From Carya illinoinensis (Eukaryota > Streptophyta > Magnoliopsida > Fagales > Juglandaceae): a stretch of 64,000 nucleotides of DNA. The notes beneath the pieces are model-generated. The model did no database searches and was not told the DNA's origin. It was given only the letters and a program-made list of their open reading frames with translations. Made by a program: the position numbers and the translations under genes. Positions 49,471 through 61,699 of the stretch are shown one piece after another (the first letter of the stretch is position 1; the number at the start of each line of letters is the position of its first letter). The stretch spans positions 23,159,501 to 23,223,500 of the forward strand of contig NC_056757.1 of NCBI RefSeq assembly GCF_018687715.1, given 5' to 3'.

Positions 49471-50330
49471 AGCTGCAGGCTACGATGTGGTTGTGGGTTT
49501 GTTCATAGAACCATAACCACATGATTGACTAGGTTCGGTTCAATTTCATTGGTTAATCTATATGGATTTTGGTTAGTTGGTTGATTGGTTTGTTTGAGTA
49601 TGAGAGTGGAAAACCAGCCGATCCACAAATTTGGTTTTCATGCATGGAGAGCCATGGCCATGTGCGGATTTGGATTAATAGTGGTGCATTGAGGTAGGGA
49701 TATGGCCAATGGTCTGTGCCACCAATTCTCCCATCAAACAGATGAGGCTAGGAAGTATATGGAGGCGGGGAGGAGGATGGGGTGCGGGGAGGAGGATGGG
49801 GTGCGGGGAAGAAAAAAGACTCCCCACCCAAGTAGGGGAGGTGGCTACTGACTTATGTAGATAAGACCAAGTTGCACCTCTACATTCTCATGCAAGCTTT
49901 TCTCTCCTTAATGGTAGAAAGATCATTTTATCAATATGACAATCACTCATGCTTTAAAAATACCATCAATTGAAGACTCAATGTATCTACTGTTAAAATG
50001 CTAATCAGAATCAATACAAATTCCATGCCTAAGTTGAGAAGTCGTACATTTGGGGTCTAATTGGAATGTGCACTATAAAACTAAAATGCAAAGCTATTTT
50101 TTTTTTTTTTTTGTCATTGACAAAATATAAGTTATAATAAGAAATATTCATTATAGTCAATTAGTTGGACCTAAACTAATTGTGCATCATGTTGAATTAT
50201 AAATTCCTCAGCACATACACGTAATATTTTTCATAAGCATTGTTTAACAATTAATTGAAGTAGTTTAATGGATGATTAAACTAACCATTCTGAAATAGGT
50301 GTATGGAAAAGGAAATTCAACATCAATTCG
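49471..50330. other. Spacer, nothing firm
   Basis: Includes a small tandem run of GGGGAGGAGGATGGGGTGC (49767-49810) and a T18 tract near 50098. No coding signal. Confidence 0.4.
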
Positions 50331-50900
50331 ATTAATATGCAATAATAACCAAAAGTTGGTACTTATATTTATAGTATCCAAAGAAATAGAGTTGATTAGA
50401 TAATGAGGAAATTGAGTCTATAAGTTCCAAAAAGAAGAGGAAATTGAGACTATAAATCTAATTATTAGGCTATAAGTCTAGCAAATGCAAAATTATGAAT
50501 AAGAATTAGACCAATATATGTGTCTATCAAGACTATGAAATACATGAAAGCACCCATAGTTCATATATTGGCCCACATATATTCCCATAGATTCTTTGTA
50601 AAAATGGTGAAGATTCAACAATAACCTTAAAAGGGAATGCTTGGATAATTAGCTTAGTAATATGTTGAACTTGAATAACCCTTAGTTGCAAAATCTTCTA
50701 GTTTCTTAAGGGATAACAATATAAGTTCTTCAATTATTTAACGTATCAACTTTGGTCTTAGATAACCATAATGTTATCCTTTAAAGCATAATTATTAGTT
50801 TTTGGATGTAATTCTTGTACAAGAAAGCTAACAATTTTTCTACTTTCAGCTTTTGGCTTGAACTTATTAAAGTAATATAGAAGTATTCATTACAATCGTC
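50330..50900 (-). pseudogene. copia GAG-pre-integrase and integrase fragment
   Basis: On the minus strand, with frame jumps, KVIVESSPFLQRIYG is followed by NICGPIY, GAFMYFIVLIDTY and NFAFARLIA, which match the plant copia integrase start (GDICGPIHP..GPFRYFMVLIDAS) and the following helix. No LTRs are seen. It belongs to a different copia family from the two larger elements. Confidence 0.75.
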
Positions 50901-51051
50901 ATTGGGTAGGTAGTTTCAACACGATAATAATAATTTTAAATATTCTTAAAACTAAGTAATCTTAAATAGTTTTAAACATTCTTAAAAACTATAGGTGATT
51001 TGCTAGATCCTTGTGATTAACAAAATTAATTTAGACCATTTTCCATTTTCT

Positions 51052-52250
51052 TAGGCCTGCAACTCGATCAAATCCCGACAAATATGGTACCAACCCGAGT
51101 TGACTCTCCAACTGGCCAGACTGAAAATGGGCCGAACATGCCCACATCATTTTGGTCTGGTTGGAGTGGGCATTTTCTGGAAGGCTCCAAACCAGCTTTT
51201 ATGCAAACTTCAAACTCAAATTCCAGACAAGTTCCAACAAATTTAGCTAAAAACATGAAAAGCCTTTCCCTACAAATTCCACTCCATTGTTTTGAAAACT
51301 AAAATATTCATAGAATACTCATTCACGCCATTTGGAAAACTAAAACTTTTGAAATGCTGGTAGTTTTTGTAACTTTATAGATCTCCACTAGTTTTGAAAT
51401 TTGAGCTTTTTGATGATGAAATGATTTTTGAGAATAGTTTGAGGTCTTTGTCTCGCATTGAAACTTCAAATTTGGGGAAGAAGATGAAGAAGCAGCTAAG
51501 CCAAGAGTATTGTTGAAGCCGTCTTCCTTGGTCTCGTGCTCCTCCTTTGCATATAACCCACTTGGTTTGGAAAAGCATACTTTTTCTATCAATCTCAGAT
51601 AATAAAAAAATACCCAAGAAAAAAAATGAAAAGAGTAGCTTTGTATCGGTTCTTCTCGTCTGCAGAAAAGACCCAACATTGACCACTTGAAGAATCACTA
51701 TGCTTTTCTCATCTATTTGTTTCTCACTATCCCTTTCTCTTTATTTTGTTCAGAGAACTCCCAGCTCAATCCAGATGATGTTCATCAGCTCTGGCTCCAT
51801 CTCCAGTACAACCTTATCACCGTCGTTATCTTTTCCATTGTTTTGGTATTCAGATCCGTTGCCTACATCACAACCCATCCTAGATCTATTTACCTTGTCG
51901 ACTATCACCCATCGTCACATCTCTAGGTCAAGTTCCAATAGTTCATGGAGTACTCTAAACTCACCGGAGATTTTGATGACTTATAATTTCCAGCTCAAGA
52001 TTCTCGCATATCCAAGAACCATAAATCAAGGAGAAAACAACAGGGACTAGGGTTCGATGTAGCAGTAGAAGGGAAAGTGAAGGTTAATAATAATTGGGTT
52101 CAAGTGACGGCTTGATGAATGTCGGGTCCGATAGAGTCGAAGACTCAAAACTGACTTTTTATGTGAAACCGACTTCTTCAAGTTGGGTCTACTCGGATTG
52201 CATGGATTGATCGGTCCATTGGGTCTAATCCAACTTTTTGCATAGGCCTA
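51052..52250. mobile_element. hAT-like element carrying a host gene fragment (Pack-type), 1,199 bp
   Basis: Ends TAGGCCTGCAACTCGATC and CAACTTTTTGCATAGGCCTA are imperfect inverted repeats. Flanking 8-mers CATTTTCT (51044-51051) and CCTTTTCT (52251-52258) differ at one base, fitting hAT. Subterminal regions have repeated GGGTC/GACTC-type words (51080-51200, 52110-52230). There is no transposase. The interior holds a 3-ketoacyl-CoA synthase 5' fragment (51687-52050). Confidence 0.7.
51687..52050 (+). pseudogene. 3-ketoacyl-CoA synthase N-terminal fragment inside a hAT-like element
   Basis: The frame from ATG 51687 reads NPDDVHQLWLHLQYNLITVV, FSIVLVFRSVAYITTHPRSI and YLVDYHPSSHL, matching the membrane-anchored N-terminus of plant KCS (HLQYNL..., then YLVDY). 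The expected SCYRP after YLVDY is partly missing. After a TAG (51924-51926) the same frame continues VKFQ, stop, FMEYSKLTGDFDD, stop, as in the segment after the membrane anchors. About 120 codons of the family's roughly 500 remain; the catalytic Cys-His-Asn region is absent. Such enzymes elongate very-long-chain fatty acids in the ER; this fragment cannot. A 118-codon minus-strand ORF at 51323-51679 is not recognised. Confidence 0.8.
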
Positions 52251-52941
52251 CCTTTTCTTTTATAGAGGGTTGATAAAAGTCTATTAAATGTTTTTTCATG
52301 ATAAGTATATGACCAATATCTTCTTATACCACACTTATAACATTTGTTTTTTTCTAGTTTTTCACATTTTTATTTTTCAAACCTTTGTTTTAATTTTATT
52401 TCACTTCAGTTGTGGTTCACTTCTAGTGGAATTTTGCATCTTGATTTTAAAAATTATGCTAATTTGATGTCTATACCACTATTTTCTTAATTTATGACTA
52501 TGAAATGGCACTATTCATATTAGAAAATGTGTAATAAACTGATTGATCTCATTGTTTTGTTCAATCACTAGCAAATAAGATGTAGTTCATTATATTTTGT
52601 GAGCTTATGCTCCCAATATTGTTGTTTGTAAATTCAAGTATAAAATGTGGTATATGATTTTTCTAACATACTCTCATTTGTGACAATTTTTTTTGTCATA
52701 ATTTCAATTAGATATATGAGTAAGAGGATTAAATAAATATAATTAGATATTGATATAATCATGAGAATAAGAGTTTGTTTTCAAACTAATTTATAATTTT
52801 TGATTATTTATAAAGAATAAATTATAATGGAGGATGGTAATACCAAAGAATGAGTGTAAAAAAAGATTTATATATAATTAACAAAGAATTATTCTTTTTT
52901 AAGCCGGTGTATAGAGTATACCATTCAATTGTTCACATCAC
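52251..52941. other. AT-rich spacer
   Basis: No coding signal or repeat boundary seen. The last 10 bases (TTCACATCAC, 52932-52941) are the left target duplicate of the next LINE. Confidence 0.5.
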
Positions 52942-53039
52942 TTTTTTTTTTTTTAATCAACATTATAACATTTCATTCATGAAATAGGATTCATACAAAG
53001 TTTGTCCTTAATTACATCATTACGAATACAATGTAGTCC

Positions 53040-55652
53040 TTCCACCATCAATATCTTCTCTACATCAATTTGTAAGCAACCATGTTAGCTTCTCTATTTA
53101 CAAATTAGAATTTTCATGATGTATTACAACAAAGAATCCTTTTGATATCTTTATAAACTAGTCCATTCTAAGCCCAACTCTCATATGTTGTAGTTACAAC
53201 TTTAACTATTGCTTGTGCATCACCTTCATAAAGTACATTTCTGAAACTCGACTAGCACACACTTGCATACCCCTTTTAAGCGCCATAGCCTCTTCTGTAA
53301 CAGCCTCTGAAACATGTTCTAGCCTTGCACAAGGATACATTTTAATTTCTCTTTCAAATCCCAAGCCATAACTCCAATTCCAATTCTTTTAGGTTGTGAA
53401 TCCACAACTGCATCCCAATTAACCTTGATTACATGCTCCTCTGGTCTACACCAACTGCTAATACTTCTGTCAATTCTCTGTACCATTTGGTCTCTTGAGA
53501 TGTTAACTTGTGCATTCTTAAAGTCTTCTAGTCCTTATTGATTAGCAGAGAACACTTGCTGATGTGTTTCAAATTTATTCTCAAAGAGAAACACATTTCT
53601 TCTATACTAGATTCTTTTCATAACAGCAACCATTAGATCTAATTGGTCATCTTGCAAGCTAGTTAGCAGTTTTTTCCATAACTCTAGGAAGTCACTAAAA
53701 TGCCCAGATCACTTATACACAAGACTTTGATTTATAGATAACACATCAGTAGCTGTTGGGCAGTTCCATAGCACATGACAAATTGTCTCTTCCTCGAACT
53801 CACATATGGGGCATAACTGTAAAGTGATAATTTGTTTCTTCATCAAATACCATCTAGTAGGAATGATCTCATAACAGTATTTTCATATGAACATTTTAGT
53901 ATTACCCGTGACATGTAAGTTCCACACTTTGTTCTAACAGAAGTTTCACCTCTACATGATCTCTTTGTTGGGTTAGCTAAATAATATGGACTTTTAATTG
54001 AAAATATCTCATTCTTACTAAAACTCTAAACCATCTTATCTTTCACTCCCATTTTACTAATAGAAATGCTAAACATGGCTTCTGCTACCCATTGTGTAAG
54101 CACCTCTTTAATGAGAGTTCTATTCCAACAGCTCCTATCCTTTTGTATTAACTCTTCTACTTTTGCCTCACTCTCTAACCTTTTAACAGGTGATTGGATT
54201 CTCTAAGTAGATGGGATTGGTATCCATCTATTTTTCCATATCTTGATCTTCTTTCTATCACCTACCCTTCAAAGTAACCCTTTCTTCAGCAATTTCATAG
54301 TAGACCAAATGCTTCTCTATATTTGAGATGCCCCAAATCATATATTGGAATCCAAAAAATTAAAAGATTTTTAATATTTATCTTTCATAACTTCAGCAGC
54401 CACGAAGGATGGATTATAGAGAAGCTTCTAAGTCTATTTACCTAGTATAGCTTTATTAAAGCATTCAAGGTCTCTAAAGCCCAGACCTCCATTTTGTTTA
54501 GCAACTCCCATTTTGTACCAACTCCTCCAACGAATCTTGGCTTCCTTTTGCTTATTGCCCTACTAGAATTTACCCATTAGGGCTGAGATTTTCTTGCACA
54601 GTTTTTCTCAAAAGCAAAAGTACACTCATAGTAAATGTGGGAATAGCCTGAACAACTACCTTTAACAGCAACTCTTTCCCTACTTGTGATAAGAACTTGT
54701 TCTTATAGCTGTTAAGTTTAACCCAAACATTCTCTTTGATGCCTCTAAAATTATTTTACTTTGATCTACTTGCAAAGGTGGGCAACCCCAAGTATTTCTC
54801 ATAATTGCTACTTAGATTTACACCAGTTTCTTGTACAATTAGGTCCTTGTCTCTTTGTGTAGTATTAGAGCTGAAGTAAATAAATGTTTATTTCTTGTTA
54901 AGACATTGCCTTGAGGCTGCCTTATATCTTTCTAGCAATTTTTGCACATGTTTCTACTCCTGGATTGTAGCTCTACCAAAAAAGAACATAGTCATAAGCA
55001 AAAAGTAAATGGCTAATACTCAGTCCCCCTCTCATTATTGCCACCCCTCTGGTTTCTCATTTCTCATTTGATTCTTCCATTAGAGCACTTCAACCCTCTG
55101 CACTATTGATAAACAAATAATGAGAGAGTGGATCCATTTGTCTGATTTCCCTCGAAGGCAAGATTTATTTACCTTGTTAACCATTAACAAGGACAATGAA
55201 CTTGACTTCTACAAATTCTATCACCATCCTTAACCATCTCTCAGCAAATCCCTGCTTTCTTATAATAGCTTCTAAGAAGGGCTATTCAATCTTGTCATAA
55301 GCCTTAGTCATGTCCAACTATAGTGTCATACTCCCATATTTACTTTCTGTCTAGTCCTCATTAAGTGAAGTAATTCATAAGCTACCATCACATTGTCAGT
55401 TAGGAGCCTACCTGAGATGAAGGCACTTTGGTTACAAGAAATGATGAGAGGTAGAACTCTCTTTAGCCTGTTTGCAAGCACTTTAGAAACAACTTTATAA
55501 AGCAAATTACAAAGACTAATATGCCTATAATCACTTACATACTTTGGATCTTTGACTTTTGGGATCAATGAGATGCAAGTAAAATTTAGAGAGGAATCTA
55601 AACCATCACCTTTTAGCACACTAAGCACTGCATTGGACTGCATTGCACACAT
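53040..55652 (-). pseudogene. LINE reverse transcriptase to RNase H, degraded
   Basis: 55652-55326: CISLIPKVKDPKYVSDYRHI, SLCNLLYKVVSKVLANRLKR and SCNQSAFISGRLLTDNVMVA, the RT fingers. Past a stop, LDMTKAYDKIE and PSREIRQMDPLSHYLF follow, and the catalytic site near 55010 reads SHLLFAYDYVLF where FADD is expected. Zinc-binding traces lie at about 54200-53540, and KVNWDAVVDSQPKRIGIGVM (about 53440) is the start of an RNase H domain. Non-functional. Confidence 0.85.
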
Positions 55653-55892
55653 CTTTCCTTACTATATTCCAGTGATTTTGAAAAAAATCCACCCCATATC
55701 CATCTGGTCCAGGAGATTTAAGAGGGGCCATCTAGTCCAAGGCCTCCACAACTTCTACACTTGTAAACTCCTTCAACAGTTCATCATTCATCTTAGATAT
55801 TACTCGAGTATCTACAACTTTTGAGCATGCCTCTATATGCTCTTTAGTTGGTTGGAAATTGCCAAGCATATTCTTATAATAACTCCAAAAAG

Positions 55893-57020
55893 CTACTTCA
55901 ATATCTTCAAGTTTCCTAAGTCATTATCTACAATATGTGAGATTGTATTCTTCCTCCTCCTATGAGAAGCACATGCATGAAAATATTGTTTATTTTTGTC
56001 ACCCCATTGATACCAAAGAGTTTTTGCCCTTTGCTTCCATTTTATGTCTTCTTGGTCTATTAATTGATTCAATTCTTCTTGCATCTGCTTAATCTCAGCA
56101 ACATTATAACTATCTTCATTTGCTTGCATGATTTTCAATTTAACAGTCCTTTCATCTATGGCCTTTTTCCCACACTGAATTTTGGTATGACTCCATTTGG
56201 TTAAAGCCCCCCCCCCCCCCCCCCCCCCCCCACCCCCCACCTTTAGGTTCTCTTGTATTCTTTTCATAGGATTTTAAGACTTCAAACTTTCAATTTATAC
56301 CCTCTTGATAATCTATTCACATTCCTCATCTCTAGCTCAACCGGCCTCGTATCTAAACGATTTCCTTCTAAATATGTTTTTGTGAATAGATCTAGCCACC
56401 CTAATCAACATGGGCTTATGATAAGAACATCTAGCAGCTAGCACATCAACTGTAGCCTATTTGAAAATTGAAATCCCAGTTGCATAAGCCATTGCCCTAT
56501 CCAATCTTTCATTGGTAAACATATCATCTTCATGTTTATTACTCCAAGCGTATTTGCCACCTCTCCACCCTAAGTCAAAAAGGTCATTTTCCTTCAGCAC
56601 CTGTCTAAAACCATTCATTTGATACTCAGTTCGTGGTTGTCCTCCCAACTTCTCATCATGAAACAATATCTTATTAAAGTATCCAATTATACACCAAGGT
56701 TTATCTTCCATAGGTTTTAGTGCTGAAAGGATCCCCCATGATTCTTTTCTTTTACACAATTTCTTTCATTTTACACAGTTTAGGATGGCCATAGAGGCAA
56801 GTGAATTCCCACCCATTCTCCTATCATGTACCCTTAATTCATGCATGAATATGTCTCCATGAATAATTTTAAATTTCTCTAGATTTCCTTCTTCTTTCCA
56901 CGACAAAGCCAAACCCCATTTCCTTTCAATGGGATCAACCACAAAACCCCATTTTCTCCATAATTCTATTTCCATTTTTGATATTATCCTCTCAGACTTA
57001 TAACTTTGAATAAGAAACAA
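55893..57020 (-). pseudogene. LINE endonuclease and linker, degraded
   Basis: 57020-56766: KMEIELWRKWGFVVDPIERK, early endonuclease. 56759-56457: PWCIIGYFNKILFHDEKLGG and FDLGWRGGKYAWSNKHEDD; the usual GDFNEI is GYFNKI, so the catalytic Asp and neighbouring residues are altered. 56267-55893: a linker with IDQEDIKWKQRAKTLWYQWG and KNKQYFHACASHRRRKNTIS. The linker contains a C-rich tract (56209-56230 on plus) that reads as poly-Gly, an expansion of a Trp/Gly stretch. Confidence 0.9.
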
Positions 57021-57324
57021 AATGTTAGGTTGCTTCTCCAGTTGAAATTGTCTAGGGGTTCTCCAGCTCCTGGAAATTCACATAACTTAAATATTACGAT
57101 TTGATTTATAAACTTCAAATTTTAAAATTTTTCTTTGAAATTAAATTATGACAATATAAGCATTTATAAACACAGACTTAAAAATAAAATTTTCCATTTA
57201 CAAATTAAACTAAATTTTGATTCACCAAGCCAAATATGGGAATAAAATTATACAAGAAAAAGAAAGAAAGAAGAAATATAATTATAAATAAATCTAAGAT
57301 GCAGAAGAGTAATCCAAAAAATAA

Positions 57325-57735
57325 AAGAAAAATAATAGTATGACTATTAAATATACTCACCAAATATGCCTACTCATATATTTTTATTTTTATTCTCTTT
57401 TTTATTTTTTCTTAATGATTAAAAAAGTGACTATTAGTAAATTTATATATATTTTTATATTTTTTTATATTTTTTAATAGTTAAATATGTTTAAAAAATA
57501 ATTAAAAAAGAAACAAAATTACTTATATTAGTATGTATATTTAATGTGCACATTGATAGTAACCTTCAAAAAAATAAATGAATTTTATTACATACAACCG
57601 AATTTGCATATCGATACTGCTGTCTTCATATTCAAAATTTAAATTAATATATTTTTATTAAAGTCTGACTTTCTAACTAATTATATTGAATAATGTATGT
57701 ATTAATACGCATAATTGCTTACAACTAGATTTTTT
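57325..57735. mobile_element. Two MITE-like repeats upstream of eIF4B
   Basis: 57325-57570 (AATAATAGTATGACTATTAA...GTGCACATTGATAGTAACC) matches 18715-18945. 57585-57735, read on the minus strand (TAGTTGTAAGCAATTATGCG...), matches 18296-18460. The same two families are adjacent at both places. Confidence 0.5.
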
Positions 57736-58263
57736 CAAAAGAAATAGACGCAATAATAGTTCTATAGATACCGAGAATTCTATCGATAGAACTACCAATT
57801 ACTCCCAAAATTTTATTTTTTTAAATATTAAGAAAAATATTTCATAATAGTTAAGAAAATAAAAATAAAAAATAATTTAATACATATCTTAACAGTTAAG
57901 GAAAAAAAACCAAAAAATATAAAGGATAAAAGAAAAGCACTTATCGGTGCAATGTTTCGGTAGACCATCGGTCTACCTAGCACTTGTCATTGGAGCGATT
58001 GCTTGGGCCCAAAGTTAGATTTTCCTCACAGCCTCATCCCGCCACAGTACAACCTTAAACACTCCCTCCGCTGCTGTCTCTGTCTCTCTCTCTCTTCTGG
58101 AATCCCCTCTTCTTCGCATGTTCCCGGAGCTCCGGCTCCACTAAAGGAGCCCCGGCTCAATAATTGAGAAAGAACATTAAAGGAAAAAAGGGCGTAAACC
58201 AACGATTTCCCATTTATCATCCCTCGCTTCCTATTTGTAGCCAGATCTTGAGCCTGAAAGGAG
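57736..58263 (+). promoter_or_regulatory. Proximal promoter and 5' leader of the eIF4B gene
   Basis: 57736-57990 is AT-rich with a palindromic AGACCATCGGTCT (57962-57974). 58010-58263 is C/T-rich, with a CT run at 58076-58096, and runs without an obvious intron to the ATG at 58264. No convincing TATA box. The C/T-rich leader is typical of plant translation-factor genes. Confidence 0.4.
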
Positions 58264-59390
58264 ATGTCGACAAAACCCTGGGGTAACATCGGAGCCTGGG
58301 CCGCCGATGTCGAAGCCGAAGAGCTCGAGGCTGCGGCGGCTGCTGCGGCCGCGGCCGAGGCCGAGTCTTCGTCCCAGAGCTTCCCTAGCCTCAAAGAAGC
58401 CGCAACCGCCAAGCCCAAGAAGAAAAAGATGACCTTATCAGAGTTCAACATGGCCTCCTACTCCGCGTTGTCCGGTGGCCGCGGCTCAACCCAAAACAAC
58501 CAAGGGTTAACCCCCGAAGAGATGTCCCGGCTCCCGACCGGTCCCAAAGAGCGCTCTGCCGAGGAAATGCAGCACGGTAGGCTCGGAGGCGGGTTCTCTT
58601 CGTACGGGCGGTCCGGTTCTTTACAGGGTCGGGGTAGGGACCGGGACGACGGAGATGGTTCCTGGGGTGGTGGCCCCCGTAGGCCCTATGGTGGATTTGA
58701 TCAGGAACGTAGGGGTCCCCCTCCGTCTAGGGTTACGGATTTGGATCAGCCTTCGAGGGCGGACGAGGTCGACAACTGGGCATTGACGAAGAAACCTCCG
58801 CCGCCTTCACTCGACTCGGGTCGAAATAATCGGTACGGGTCTCTTGGTGGCGGGTCGAGGGCTGATGACATTGATAATTGGGCGGTTGGGAAAAAGCCTC
58901 TTTCTGCTAAATCTTCCACATTCGGGTCAGGATTTCGAGATTCGGGTCAGGAGCCCGAACGCTGGACTAGAGGAGGCGGAGGGTTTCGTGAGAGCGACCG
59001 GGAACGGCCTAGATTGGTATTGGATCCCCCTAGAGGGGTTAATGAAACGCCGGTGGTCGTGGTCAATTCGAATAAGCCGAACCCGTTTGGTGCAGCACGC
59101 CCTAGGGAGCAGGTTTTAGCGGAGAAGGGCTTGGATTGGAAGAAGCTGGAATCGGATATTGAGGCTAAGAAAGCGAGTACACCGACAAGCGCACACTCGA
59201 GTAGGCCTTCCAGCGCACAGTCAAGCCGCTCTGAGGGTCAAGGGCTGCAGCAAGTTTTTGAGAATGTGGTCAAGCCGAGACATAAGGTGAATCCTTTTGG
59301 TGATGCCAAGCCTAGGGAGGTTTTGCTTGAGGAGCGAGGTAAAGATTGGAGGAAGATTGATCTTGAATTGGAGCATCGCAGCGTCGACAG
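58264..59390 (+). CDS. EIF4B: Eukaryotic translation initiation factor 4B, first exon (gene continues past the window)
   Basis: eIF4B stimulates eIF4A helicase and helps recruit mRNA to the small ribosomal subunit in the cytosol. The start MSTKPWGNIGAWAADVEAEE is the conserved plant eIF4B N-terminus. It is followed by an Ala run (23-31), FPSLKEAATAKPKKKKMTLS, the Gly/Arg-rich part (107-150) and two repeat pairs: RADEVDNWALTKKP (165-178) with RADDIDNWAVGKKP (199-212), and NPFGAARPREQVLAEKGLDW (273-292) with NPFGDAKPREVLLEERGKDW (343-362). The exon ends at 59390 with codon 376 split (AG), before GTCCGT; without splicing the frame stops at 59413-59415. The next exon is not visible in the remaining 4.6 kb. 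GC-rich codon use contrasts with the flanks. Identification is firm; the donor is inferred. Confidence 0.93.
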
Positions 59391-61169
59391 GTCCGTACTA
59401 TTGCATTCTTTTTGACATTGCATTGCCAAAATTTCAATTTGCTTTGTTAGTGATTTTGATACGTTATCCCAAGCTGGTTGTATATCATCGAGTGGAGCTT
59501 GTTAAGATTCGTTTGCTGTGGATTAGCCGAAATATTGTCATTGGTTAATTTGGAAGATAGGAATGTGAAGAATTTACACGGGGAGGACCCTAAAGTTATC
59601 TTTACAGCTTCGTCAACCTTAAAAAAAAAGGGCTATCTTGTATTTGCTTTTTTAGTTTAACCTTTATTTATTTATAAGTACGATGAATTTTATTAATAAT
59701 CAAGAACAGGGAGCATAAGCATTAAGCTTGACCTTTTGATGCTAAAATAACTTCACCGAAAAGCTTGTGCCATTACTTTGATGACTTTGATGACTTAGTA
59801 TATAGTTTTAAGAGGTCTTGATACAGTTAGTATAGACATGGTTTTAATTAGTTTAGCCACGAATTTGATGTGTGCTTTATCATAATGCTCTCAAGAAGGT
59901 TCCTTCACATATTGTTGGGTGGCATTCGTGTTTTTACATATGCATGCTTTTCAATACATTCGTAATCTATTAGAAAGATCACTTTCTTTTTAAATGTATT
60001 GAACTATGTTCCGAGCAATTGCTAAGGCATTGTGGCAAAATTTACAGCTTGGATATAATTATGCCTGGACGGGCTAACTCCATTGCTGCAGTGTAAGCCA
60101 TGCTGAAGTGATGAATGACTCACCATAAATATACAAGGGTTTCTGTGTGCCCTCAATGAAGTTCTTTTATCTTTTCAGCTTTTATTTGCTTGCCAAGTTT
60201 AATTGCTTGGTGAATTGGCTAAATAGGATGTGGAACAATAAGAGGGCTTGGGAAGCTTTCCTTTCTTTTTGAGAGTAGTTTTCTTTGACGAGTATGCATT
60301 TAGATTTAATGTTTGATTTTAAAACTATGTAAAACATTTTTTTTTCATAATACCCTTCTCTTGTGGGCTTTTCTACGTACATTAAAGTATTTTTTTCGTT
60401 CTAGATATGTGTCTTTCTTACATAATTCCCATGTACCTTGGTTGTGCCTTTTGATTATTGATAATAATAAAATAATAGGAGTAGCCCAAGTACATGTAAC
60501 CAGGGACAGAACCATAACTAAATGGGGTTGAGTATGTTTAATCCATTACCCCATGTGGAGTCCAAAAGTAAAAGAGTAGGGGGATGTTGACCTACTTTTT
60601 TTGGGTGAAATTTTTTTATTTTTCAGATAAAATTATTATCTAGTTTTCTGTACAATTTCCCATAATGTTAATAGTTGTATCTATATTTAATCAAAGAGAG
60701 CATAAAATATGTATATGCATAACTTTATAACCCACTCAAATCCGAAAATTTGAGAAACACAAATATGAAATCAACCCACATCAAGATGTTTAAATCCAAT
60801 TGTATTACGTAACGATTACAATAAAACAACTCAATAGGATTGAAATTCATTTGGGAAATTTAAGAAACATAAATAAAACAATATCCCATATCATACATTA
60901 AATTGATTTTTTTCTATACACAGTATATAAAAATAAATAGACTGTAGGTTAAACATGTTGAATTTTGTACAACTTCCCAACTATATGGAGATGGCTTTTA
61001 ATTTTGATTAGACCAATTTTAACCTTTTTTTTCAATTATATATACATAATACTATAAAAGTAATTTTTCAGTTATATATATATATATATATATTTATACA
61101 CATATATTTAAGTAGTTTAAAAATCCAGGGGGCCATCGCCCCTGCTGTCCGTCTGGTTCTTTCTTTGCA
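59391..61169 (+). other. eIF4B intron 1, first part
   Basis: AT-rich, no exon recognised. A minus-strand LINE-tail motif lies at 60455-60500 (GTACTTGGGCTACTCCTATT read on minus), and a (TA)n at 61073-61095. Confidence 0.5.
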
Positions 61170-61690
61170 TGTAACACCCAGACCCAAATTTTATAGGGTT
61201 GGATAAAGATTTTATAAGTTTGGGCCACGGGCCCAGTTTTGTTAAGACTAGAACGAAGATTATTTTATTGGGCACATTAGCCTGTGCCTGTTATTTGAGG
61301 ATCTAGTTTGAGGAGATAGGATTGGATATGAAATTATAGACATAGATTCAAAATAGAGTAGATATGGCCATTAGGCCCATATATGAAAGGATAAGCCTAA
61401 ATATTTTCTAGCCAAAGCCCATGATTTATAGCTGTTAAATTCGTGAGAATTGGAAGCTAGCCAGTAGCCCTTATAAGTTAGAACCAGATTAGGTGCCAAG
61501 AAACCCTCTAGATGAAGGCTATCCATACTTGGGTTGTTTTAGAAGAATTCGTGCACCAAAAGGAGTCTGTTACAGCCTGCTAAGACTCTTTTGAGATAGA
61601 ATTTGAACTGTTCCAGATCTGGAGAAGTAGAATTCAGCCCCATTTATGACTCCACAAAGAAGTTTATGAGTGCATTCAGTTAGACATCAT
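61170..61690 (+). mobile_element. Truncated gypsy-type LTR
   Basis: TGTAACACCCAGACCC begins like the LTR at 39300 (TGTAACACTCCGC), and later phrases (TTGGGCCACGGGCCCAG) are LTR-like. No 3' end is found before LINE sequence starts near 61700. Confidence 0.45.
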
Positions 61691-61699
61691 GAAAAATAT

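Larger units (their letters stand above)
52942..57076 (-). mobile_element. L1-type LINE, 5'-truncated, 4.1 kb
   Basis: A T14 run at the left end is the poly(A) tail on the minus strand. Flanks TTCACATCAC (52932-52941) and TTCACATAAC (57077-57086) agree at 9 of 10. Domain order on the minus strand is endonuclease, linker, RT, zinc-binding and RNase H. It starts inside the endonuclease; ORF1 is missing. Many stops and shifts. Confidence 0.88.

Noticed and set aside
58026..58451. 141-codon minus-strand ORF overlapping the eIF4B start
   Set aside because: Antisense shadow of the GC-rich eIF4B first exon (its Ala run mirrors the Ala run of the sense frame).
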